64,000 nt of DNA, from positions 134,840-198,839 of the forward strand of contig CACRXP010000306.1 in the NCBI GenBank assembly GCA_902702965.1, given 5' to 3'. Source of the stretch: Spirometra erinaceieuropaei. Its lineage: Eukaryota > Platyhelminthes > Cestoda > Diphyllobothriidea > Diphyllobothriidae. The position numbers and the translations under genes are program-made. Of the stretch, positions 13,401 through 25,400 are shown one piece after another. The first letter of the stretch is position 1, and the number at the start of each line of letters is the position of its first letter. Under the pieces are notes generated by a model. The model saw only the letters and a list, made by a program, of their open reading frames with translations, ran no database searches and was not told the origin of the DNA.

Positions 13401-16400
13401 TTCAAATCCTATGAAGGCTTGCATAGTGTTACAGTGGTGTACCGTTTAGAAAGCAAGTCCTGTGACCGTAATACTAGTATGTAATACTGTGCGCCATGGT
13501 AGATGGAAAATAACATGACACTAACCACAGTTAACTCCACTTCATAAAACCAATAGTTAGTCCTGCGGATATTTGCAAAAATATAGCTTACTTTGCATAG
13601 AAATTGCACTGCGCAAGAATACAGGGCAGTATCACTTCGAAACTTATTATCAGAGATTAATATCTTTTCCAATAGTGCGCCATAGGGACGTTAATATCCC
13701 TATGGGACTATATTGGTCGATGTCAGAATTAATGGAACGCTCCATGGTTTTTTTAAAATAACATTGAATTTCGCAAACAGAATTCCTTTTTCCTGGCGTA
13801 ATGAATAAAAATGCAGCCTCCGATTTATAGGCAGTGAATGCTAGATTTCATTTCGGCCGTCGTTGCCGGCGATGTCCACTGCGTACCTCACAGCATGAAT
13901 GGCGCAGTGACGGTGGCGTGCGCGCGTGAATTAGTTTACAGTGATAGTAGATATACGCGGCATCTGCCGCCACTCTTTCCTTCCTCACCCACCTGGTCTG
14001 CGGACGATGAATCAGCTTTTCGCCCAAACGACGAACAGACGGCTCAAACGCCAACTGAGCAGGAGTAGCACAGAGGCCACAGTGGGCAGGAAACATCACA
14101 GTCTGACTGTCCATTCTGAAAGAAAGATCGAGTTATCCCGCCAGTTAGCAACCTTCTAATCGACAGCTTTTAGCGCACTATGATAGTTTAAAGGCGCGTC
14201 AAGCTGCTTAAATTGAAGAATACGCGCCTAACTTCGTAAGGAAACAGTCCCAATAGTTGACCTCTCGGTCTTTTTCTCTACCAGGCACCAGTCCACGGTC
14301 TATGCCGATCAGCCATCTGATGCAGGGATTGGAAACAGGTGGCTGACGCGGTAAGATCCTGCGCCTAGGCGTGCTATCGTATGTGGCATTTGTCCTGGGC
14401 GCGCAACTGAATTAACACTGCGACATCATAATTTGCTCGCCGTGTTGTTTCAGCGCAAGTCCTGCGTGGTCTGTTGTAAGGGGCACCATTTTCTGATAAC
14501 AGTGGCACCGAGGAGCACCAATTAACCATAAAGCGATATCTCATCACTCTCCTGTGGACAAGGAATTCTGTTTCCAAACTCAAAGATGCGTGTGACTGTT
14601 CTTGAAATTCTTCACTTCTCATGGCACGGAGCAGCACTTACGGGTAGAAATCTGAACTTCTAACATTCAGACTAAAAAAGTGGACTTTATTTCCGTATAC
14701 CAGCAAGATTTCAAACGAATCAAACTATTTTCTAAATAACATGACACAAAGGAATAGTAGTACACAAAATGAACCTTCGTCATTCTTTTCGGGGCATACA
14801 TAACTCTTTTTTCAAAATCCAGCAGTATTTCATGTTGTGCTGCATGCATTATAGAACAAAACACTGACCATATAGGAGGGTCCGGAATTTCGAACAATGC
14901 TACTGAAAAAGCGAATTCTATTGGCGAAACCGACAGAACGTAGATCAGATCATGAAATAGTCCATTGACTTTGGCACGGAGAAATGCCATTCCATTAAAA
15001 TATGAAACATTATACAATTCACAATGGGAAAACAAATTATTTTTGAAAAAGTGTCCTATGATATTGGTCATTCTATTTTCCGTTTATTCTGATGCATCAA
15101 AAATACCAGTCAGTTAAGATCTTGATTTTCATAAATACCAAAATGGCCCAGGACTTTTCGTCAGAATTGTAGGACACGAACAAATGCTTGTGTTTTGTTC
15201 CATGCATTACATTAGAACCGGCGACAGACAACGGACCATGCAGGAATTTCACTCAGACAACATGGCGGGCATACCTGAAAGGGACTCGTGTTATTTGAGC
15301 TGCGTGCTCATGACATATATCACATATTGGGGTGTGATGGCACGCTTAGGCGCAGGATCTCACTGCGCCAGCCACCTGCAACGCGCAAAGGGGCTGCACC
15401 TGGTTCCGCCTCTGGTCTTCTTTACTCTGTCCCGACACTGGACCCAAGTGGGAGAGGAGGAGAGAGCGCGATAGATGCCGTGCAAGTCTACTGTCGCTGC
15501 AAACAAATTCACGCGCAAATCACCGCCCCTACGCCATCCATACTGTGGAGTATACGATGGGATCTGTCGCAACAACAGTCGAAATATCGTTAGTAGGAAA
15601 TACAATATTCCTAGGCACATTTGATTGATACTGGAAGACAGAATTCGCTTTCCTTATTGAGGTGTTTAGAAGTTCAGAGTACTTTCTGTTGGCGCCACTC
15701 TCTTCTATGGAAATTGGAAAACAGCATGTACTATTGCGCATTTCCTGGGATTTCGGAAACAGAATTCGTTGTCTATATGCGAGTGAGATGTCTGCTCTTG
15801 CCACGAGATATTGTGATTTTCCGGTCCCAGAGTTGATAAGAGATATGGTGGTCATTTCCAAAATAAGTTGATGTTCAAAAATAGAATTCGTCTTGCCTGG
15901 CAAGAGTAACGAATTTTGAGATTTCTATACGTAGGTGTTGTTCTGTGCTGTAACGAGTTGAGGATATCGCCGACTGTCGTACTTCCAACTGAATTTTGAA
16001 AAGTAATTCTTTGGAGAAATTTCAGATTCCAGAATTCCGGTCTTTCTGTGTACCAGAATTAACGGCAAGTTGCATGGTTACTACCATATCGTGACAGGTG
16101 TTCTGAGAGAGCTTACTTTCCCATGCCGAGCCGTAGTAAAGTTTAAGTTATGATGGATCAGCACTGCCCAGTTTAATTGTTAATGAAACATACCATGATC
16201 TGTTTTCGTAAACAGAATCCCTTGTCCCTGGCTTTAGTGCAAAAATCATTTTATGTTTAACTGGCACTTATTCGTGTCAGGAACCATAAAGAATGCATCA
16301 GTATGTTTTTCATCCAATTTATTTTCAAAAAAGCGCTTTCTCAGATGAGATGGATGGGATTTTAAACTCGAATCAATATTGCTTTGGGCGATAATAAATT

Positions 16401-19400
16401 AGAAAGAGTATAAATTAGTGAACATCTCATTGAACTTCACAAATTGAATTCGTTACCCACGGGAGGGATGAGGGATGTGCATATTTTTGACTAAAATTTC
16501 CCGGCGCTAGATTGGGCGGTTGCTATTGCTACTCATTCGGTACTCCATCAGTACCTGCCCGATCAGCCATCTCGTTCGGGAATAAAAGATTTATCGCCGA
16601 AAATAAACGTGACACTAACTCGGCATGATATTTGCATATATGAGGTCACACAGAATTATCAATTTACTGGAATCTGCCCGATCAGCCCTCTGTTCTCGAA
16701 TAAACTGTTTTTATCAGAGAATGAATGCGTCTTGTAAATGTTCTTTTTATTTTACTTTCGAGCTAACACAGATCAACGTTAATCCGTCGGAATCCATCTG
16801 ATCAACCATCGCGCACCTAAATAAGGCATTTCATTTCCCAATATAGATGTGCAGTAGAATGGATAGAGCTATGTTTATTTTAATCAGCACGGAGCAATAT
16901 CACAACATCAAAATCTGCCAAACCAGCCCTCTGCCTGGATAAACTTGGATTCTGTTTATAAAAAACATATGTGATATGAAACTGGTCATGCTATTTCCCG
17001 CTTGCTCTGATGCAGAGCACTATTAACCAATTAGATTCTATTCAATCATTCCCCCGCCAGAGGAAATAAAGCAGGTAACGAATTATAGTCACTAATATAT
17101 CATAGATAGCATATTGCTATGCCTTGATTGTATTTTTGTGCGTTAAATTCAACTGGGGTGCAAAAAAACCGTTGCTGATGAAAAATTCGTCGACGGCAAG
17201 AGCGAACAGTCGAGTTACAGGAAGCAGTTCAGAAAAATAAGATGCAATCACTGGAACAAGAAGTTTATTAGCCCGCCGTTTCGGATTCTCACTGGAAACT
17301 ATTGTCTGTGAAAGTCGCAGATAATCGTAGTGGAGCAGCTCGAATCATATTTCATATGTTTTGGCAGATTTTGAATAATCCATATTGCCCCAACTGTGAA
17401 AAACTCGGCGCCTCGGTCGGATTCGAACCCACGCAGTAAGGGGAAGACTTTAGCGCAGCCAACGCTCTAACCACCTGAGCTACGAGGCCCCGCCGGACGA
17501 CGCGAGTTTAATCACATTTGGGTCAAGTTACCCGCCCAACCTACTGCAACGTCTGGAATCCACCAAATCTGATACAGTAAGTTGACTGCCCAAGCAGGAT
17601 TTCCTAAGTAATTCACCTAGAATCCACCAGATGACTACCAGGCTCACGTAATTCATAGATGTTTTGGTAGATTTTGAATAATCCATATTGACCCAACTGT
17701 GAAAAACTCGGCGCCTCGGTGGGATTCGAACCCACGCAGTAAGGGGAAGGCTTTAGCGCAGCCAACGTGACAGCGACCCAAATGGCCGAGTAATCATTAC
17801 GCCAACACCCAACACGGATGACGAAATTTCGACAATTAACGACTCGGACGCGGATTACCGATCCATTGTCGCCTAACTTACAACCCGCAGAGCTGTTAAT
17901 TATAGTACGCATGTGGTTTCATGACAGCTATGTACCATAAATAATTCGTTCTTTATACTTTCATTACCTTTATCTGCAACCGCCTTTGATGATGGGTTCG
18001 GGTGAGAATCAGAAACGTCAGGCCAATAAAATTATTGTTCCAGCGATTGCATCTTCTTCTTACTCTGAAGAATTCTTCTGAAATTAGTTCTATAAATGGA
18101 AAATATGACAATTTAAGCAAACATGGGCCACTCGTAATAATTTAGTAAGATCCTGTGCTGTTGAGTAACACAAGCCAGGTCTTCTTGCCTGTGCGCTTTT
18201 TGCTGTAAAACACAGTAATAAACTTGGTCAGCGGAAACTATTTCACCGCACTGGAAATTGGAAGGAGGAAGCAAATGTATACATATATATGTAGTCCCTA
18301 CGGCCTGCTATAATTTTTCACTGTCAGGCGCAGTGGACTATAACCGGATACGAAAAGCAGCAGCCCAAATGGCGCCGGATGAGTCATTAGCATGCATTCT
18401 TAATATTCATAAGATCACTCTCTGGTCAAGTATTAATGCTAGAACTGCGTCTATACATAAGTAGGGCGGATAAAACTGTCCATAAGCATACAACAGGGCA
18501 ATTTTATTTATTATCCACTAAAAAGGCAGCATTAAACGCCTGTTCGGATCATTCGCAGAGAGCACTTGTCAATGTTGCTTCTGATGATAATAAAGAAAAT
18601 GAGGGTGGAATTTGCTCTTCACTCCCAACATGTCATGTCCACGCCATCCAAAGAGAGAAACTGGTTGGAGAACGTTTTTATTTCCTAAAAATTATGTTTA
18701 CCGAAGATCCTCATTCTGGAAACATATTTGCCCATGCGATAAAGTGACCCAGATGGTCATATGTGGCATGTACTTCCGAAGAGAGCACACTGTGCCGACT
18801 GGAATCATCAAGAACTGTCGACGTCCGATGGCTTGGATAGTCATCAAATTGGAAGAGCGAACAATATGGCAGTCGACCATTGACACCATCAACAGCAATG
18901 CATTCGACGACCCTATAAAAGCCGCCTTCGATGGCTACCGGGTTTTCCAACGTCAAATGAATAACCTAGTTAAACATTTTAATACAGCATGTTTATCGCT
19001 CTGAAAAGGTATGAATCTGCCGGTTTTCACAGGAAAATAACATTTAATAGGAATCGGCCAGTCCAGGCATTTTGTCAGGGAGAGAGGAATATTGCCTCCA
19101 AATTTGATGGAAAAAGGAACTTAAAAGGAAGCTTCCGCATTACTCGGGTGTAGAGCAATATCATGTCACTGTAATGTAAACAATCAGCTTTCCAGCCGAA
19201 AAAAAACAGTTATTCGAATTGTGCAAACCAGTGGGATACGAAAGTGCCCATGCTACTTTCCATTAAATCGGTCATTTGGCAATAATGTGATATGTTGCTG
19301 ATCGCGATAATTTACATCAACATTAACCATCCTTTGGAATATGAAGTTGTAAGCCCCGAGAGATCAAATCGGGTTTTATCTTTGAAAATAAATGCGGCAT

Positions 19401-22400
19401 GTTACTGGTCATGCTATTTAAATTCGGACTGGCACTGGGAAATACCAGATATTGGCAGCTGTGCTTTCAAGCCATTTACCATGAAAAAAGCATTCTGTCT
19501 CCGAAAGAAGATGTGAAACAGCAACAATAGTACTATTTTCCATTTATTGTTGCATAGGAAAGTGAAAATCAATCACAGTCCGCGATCAAACAGTTCTCGT
19601 CAATAATAAATACTTTAATCACCAAAATAAGTCCAATATTGGAGTAATCACGCTATTTTCCATACATTCTGGCATAAGACAGTAGAAATCATCGGAGTCT
19701 GGAATTTCATCATTTTTGCAGGGAAAAGGTATTCTACATCCGGGGCTTACTGTATCATAATTATTCGAAGACATGTGCCGCGAGACACATAGCATGCAGT
19801 TTTTCGTCAGTCGGGGATATAGCAATAAGAGATCATCAGAATCTGCAAATCGGAAATTTCGACGAGTTAAAAAGTCTTTGTCTTCAAAACGCAATCAGTA
19901 TAAAAGGAATAGTGATATTTTAAATTTAAGCGCGTCCACAGCTATAAAAACCCATGGGTAGCGGTCCGATTGGCCATATCGACGGACCAAAACGTATTAT
20001 CTATCAGGAATTCGCTGTGATATTGAATTGACCTCGCTATTTTTCCTTTATTCTACAACAGGACGACAAGGATTCACCACAGTCTGCGTTCCTGCAACTC
20101 TCGCCGAGAGAAAGCAAATCGATATCTGAAAATAAATACGACATTGTACGGGTCAGGCTCTTTCCATCTTATATTGTCACACAGCAACAACATTTTATCG
20201 GAATCTGGCCGTCAACCTCCTGGTAAAAGAAAGCATTGTTCTCTCAGATAAAATACATGCGGCATGAAGGTATTCATGATAGTTTTCAGCTCATAAGATC
20301 TGCAGTGAGATAAGCTGGATCGGAAATGCTGACGTGAAAAGATATTTGACATTCAGAAATTCGTGCAGCATGGGAAACACCTTCCCATTTTACATCTAAC
20401 CGCTAACTTTTATCATTGCACAAAGCAATATTTATCTATCGGAATCTGAAATTTATTCCTTCTTACCACTGAAATAATGTTCTCTCTTTCATATGTCACA
20501 GGCTAGTCAGTCTTCTCATCATCTCTCGTAAAGATAGTAAAAAAGAAGACAGCATTTAATGTTCTGCGTAGCACAGTTTTTGTCAAAGACGATTCTGAAA
20601 AACTGCTGTTATTTGCTATCNNNNNNNNNNNNNNNNNNNNNNNNNNNNNNNNNNNNNNNNNNNNNNNNNNNNNNNNNNNNNNNNNNNNNNNNNNNNNNNN
20701 NNNNNNNNNNNNNNNNNNNNAGACTGCCCTCTTTCAAACCCTCCTCTTCGTTCTCGAATGCACGCGAACTCGACGACGATCTGCCACCTAGCTGCCAGCG
20801 GCATAGCCGATCGTTCCCATAGCCAGTTAAACCCCCCCCCCCCTGTGTGCCACACAGGACCCAACAAACAGCATTCCTTGGGATTGGCGCAGCACTGGCT
20901 TCGGAATTGGACTGTAGCGCAGCTGAACTGATTTTCGGGACTACTCTCCGATAGGCAGGAGACATGGCCAGCCCAATATCTCGTAGTGCCGACAAGAATC
21001 CAGACAACCTTGTGTACTGTCTGCGGCAATTTATGTGCTCGCTTATCCCGGTTCTGCCATGAAATCCAGCGGCCAAATCCTATGTCGGTAAGGGCTTGGC
21101 CAGCTGCACTCATGCGTTCGCTCGGTCTAACTCTGCCCGCAGGCAGCTGGACCCATCATAAAGAAAAACCGTTTCGTGTGCTCGCATGCAATATCTAGAC
21201 TTGCCGGATCCTTCTCGGTGACAAAAACGACGTGGTCAGCATCAACCGAGTCGGAGCTGATGTCGCAGAGAAGCCGCCAGACCTGTGCTAAAGACGGAAA
21301 TATGCTGATACCCTACCCCGGCCTTCTTCACCGCCACTACTTTCTTCCCCTCCCCCTACTTTACCTTTCATCCCTCCTTTCCGTCTACTTCCTACTCTGC
21401 CAAGATCGCAATCCCCCACTTAAACCTCGACCAACTCCTTCCTACCGCAGCACTCACTCGATCGTCTCCCTCTGCCATCTCTGTTTATTTCGACCGCAGC
21501 ACACATCAAATTCACCTTCCTGATCATCAATTTACTCACTTCTTTTAGACTTCTGTATACCCTTCGGAGTCGTTTTACGCCGCCCTCCGATCTCGGAGTG
21601 GGGGCCCTGTGTCGAGATTTCGGACAGAATGACCTCCAACATTTTCATTCCTTTTGAATGAATGTCCAGCTTGTTTTATCGTGATGGACACACTACCGCA
21701 GGTCAACCCTCGCATCACCAGCGTGCTTTATGATCTGGTCACTGGATATCTTGAATATTAACTTTATCAATTTATTGGTTTTTCTTATTGCCGTTCTTTC
21801 TTGGTGTTTGCAAGATAAAGTCTGCTAGTTCGTAAAAACAACATAAGTATTATCATGTCTAACCCATAAAAGGAGGGAAATGACTCAGAGTACGACGTGG
21901 CCATCCCTAACACCGACTACGAGTAAAACGCAACAATCCAAGTCGTCAGAGAACTCAATTACTGCAGAGCTCTGAGCGTATGAACGACCGCGAAGTTGAT
22001 ACCGCCAGAACACTATAGAATTGCACTCCATATTGTTGCTGATGGTTCAGTATATCTTAGTATATTTTTCAGCCATATAAATTGACTTTGATGACCATAT
22101 TCAAATTGGCACATACGGGATAAGTTTAAAAGCATACGTATTAATATACTGTTTCCAGTGACATAAACTTCCTAAAATATTATTGTAACAATGAAAACTG
22201 CGACCCGGGGATCCATAATAGGTGCCTAGTATAATGTCTAATAAAAAGTATGCGAGTTAGAGTTAGGTAAGTGCAAAGAGCTGATTTGACGTTACAAAGC
22301 CTTCTGATTGTTCGAGTCGTATTTCCCAAATAAATGCAAAATCAACAGTTCGACCGTCGTTGCAGACGATGAGTTGTACGTCAGTTAGTTAAAAGTGGCA

Positions 22401-25400
22401 ATAGGCTTGCACAGCGTCTACCGCATTCTCTCATCCTCCCCCCCCCCCGCCTGGATCCGAGTCAAGAAGACCGAGAACGGGAGAGGTTGCAGGTGGCTGG
22501 CACAGCGGAAGCCTACACCCAGGCGTACCATCAAAATACGCATCTAGTTTATGCTTAAATGGATCTGTAGTGTCCTCCTGGAAAGAATGCGCGTTCCCTA
22601 TATCCGTACCATACTGAGGCAAATAAAACTGCGGTGGAACGGCCACGACAAGCGCCTGAGCTACCGCATACTCGACGACAATGTAGCTGCGAGTGATCAT
22701 AGAAAACGGGTGCAAACGGGTGCTAGCCACAGCCGAAGCAGTGGCCATTCGACTAGCGAACCCAGCACTCTGTTGTCAGAAGACGCTGACACAAGCCGTC
22801 CCGACGCCCTGGAAGCAGTCACGCGCACTTACAGCGCTTGCAATCCGGAACCACTCTCCTTCCCCCCTCCCACCCCAACTCCACCGTCCTCAACACGCTG
22901 ACTCCGTCATGCGGGCGGCGTGGGAACATGGAGTCAGATTAACCCTGCCCCTCAGACGCATTTATATACTGTCTACAATTAGAATGATCATTACCTATGC
23001 AAATGTATCGGCTTGATGATGAGTTATCGAAAACATATTTTCGCCAACTGACTCTTCGGTCATAGAAAAGGCTTACAAAAAGTTCGCTAAAAGGACATTT
23101 TGAAGACAACTTAAAGACCTGTTAATTAAACCTGAAGACCAAGCGTTCTTATGAGAATCGCCCCAACCCCTTTAACCACTGCCCCAAATCAGACTTCCCA
23201 CGACTTCATCCATGTAACTGTTTGAAAAAAATGACAGCCTCTGTAATCCTTTCAGTTATCCCATTTGCACTGATAACTGTCAATAAGCCTACCTCGTTCC
23301 ATACTCTCCCAATGTTCTGAGATCAGAAAACTGTATCCTTTAATCTTTAAAATCCCAACCCCCGAAGATCATTCTTGACAATCCATATGCCAGTGGTTCT
23401 CGAACCGTTGTTAGTTATTCCTCAGATGATATCGATTAACAGTTTAATTAGTTACCTCCAATCATTTTAGAACGACGACCATAGCCACAATATTTAGAAT
23501 ACATTAGATATTGTATTACTGTGTTAAGTTTGCAATAAATATGATGGCTCAGTCCGGAGCCGCGCTTTCTAGATAACTACGGGTGTCATATGTGCAACTG
23601 ACTATTGGCTATTATCCGCCAATTTCTGATTTCTCTCTTTTAGAAGATTATTCTGATTTCCGTCTTCAAAAGCACAAAAGTACTCGTGATGGCGATCACG
23701 TTCCTTATGATTGATCTTCACTAAACCACTTTTTGCAATATCTGAATGTCATTCCACTCTTTAGAAATTTCTATTTCGCATGTGTAACTCGTCCTCCGAA
23801 AAGGAAGGCTAACCTTGTTTGCATCAACAATCCTCAAAACTCGTCGTCCAGTGGTGATGCGCAACTTCGTGAAATTCTTAAAGCAGCTTTTCGAATCTGC
23901 CTTCGGCGTTAAAATATTCGATGAACAGCGACTTTGCTGAAGTGAACGGACCTTCGAACCCCTACCGTTTACATTTCGGTCCTTCCAAAATATTGATTTT
24001 CCCAACTGGTTTCTACCGGTCAATTCACCAAGCGAAAATCACACCTTGGACCTGATCCTTGACAGTGACATTGCTTTTATTTTTGTTAATTTCAAGACAG
24101 GACCTTTCTAAAAGTAATCATGTACTAAGTCACCATTGCCTTCTGCCCGTCTTTTCAAAAGGGCCATAAGGTCCGAGGCGTCCTGGAATTCGATCTCGTA
24201 GAAAACGACTTAGTGAAAAACTTTCTTGGATCATCAGACTGGCACGGCTTTCTCTCCAGTAATAATGCAACAGTTCTATGTGACTTTACATCGGTTGCCT
24301 CTAAAGGCATTTGTACTACTTAGACGTCTCCTGTCTAACTCTTTTGACTTCATCGTTCTTCACTTTCTTTTTCTAAGATAAAAGAAGTCGAGGCGACATT
24401 TGCGAGAGGTGTCCACAAGTTATTTATCCGCCCACCTGCATATCGCAGACATTCCGAATTAGTTCCGAAGATGCGTCATGCGCGCAACAGGCGGAGAGCA
24501 TCACTTGCCGTTAGTGGTCCGAACCGTGTGAGATCTGCATGAACACATTTTCCGTCGTCGGTCTTTCTGGAAGCGCCGACACGAAATTCTACCTTTGAAA
24601 AACATTCTCAGCACTTTGTCGATTACCTTCGTGGCCTTTTAAGTCCTCCCAAGTTTATACCCTAAATGAACTGCTGGTTTTCGGAATGGGTTTCTCTGTT
24701 CAGGCAACTTGCCAGTCATTTCTGCAGTCAGGCAAAAGATATTAGGATCGTATCTGCTGCGCTTTGGCTGTGTAAATCGGTTCCTTCCGGTTCACAAATT
24801 CATTTGCAAGGCCGTCCCGTCCCAGTTGCTCCTATTTTCCTCCCAAGAGCGACAGTTTTTTCTCCTTAAAAACTCACTTGTCACATTCATTGTAAACATT
24901 TTCAATTAATCATTCTTAAGAGCGTTTTCATCACTCATCTTCATACCGCAATCTCAGATGCTCCTACATACGCACAACAGCATACCATCCTTCATTCGCC
25001 AGTTCACACAAACACTTTAATCGGCAACTCAAGGTTCCGTTCCGCGTTTACGTGTTTGTTCCCACGGATAGCATTACCAGACCACTAAAATCACCTCATA
25101 AGGTGCCTCTGGGTCCTATCGTACACCACCGGGCAATTCATATTGACCCAACTGTGAAAAACTCGGCGCCTCGGTGGGATTCGAACCCACGCAGTAAGGG
25201 GAAGGCTTTAGCGCAGCCAACGCTCTAACCACCTGAGCCTCGTAGCTCAGGTGGTTAGAGCGTTGGCTGCGCTAAAGCCTTCCCCTTACTGCGTGGGTTC
25301 GAATCCCACTGAGGCGCCGAGTTTTTCACAGTTGGGTCAATATGAATTATTCAAAATCTGCCAAAACATCAATGAACCGGGCAATTCACAAATTCCTGTA

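Noticed and set aside
17357..17490. Functional tRNA gene on the minus strand
   Set aside because: A and B boxes and D/T arms are present, but the anticodon arm pairs poorly, the expected U33 is absent and a common non-tRNA tail follows in every copy. It is a SINE.
17613..17912. 99-residue minus-strand protein
   Set aside because: Its C-terminal half is the SINE read in one frame; the rest has no coding character.
18612..19004. 130-residue plus-strand ORF
   Set aside because: No domain and no splice or promoter context; lies next to decayed satellite. Probably chance.
20609..21113. Proteins of 155-165 residues across the gap
   Set aside because: They are opened by the run of N and have no recognisable content.
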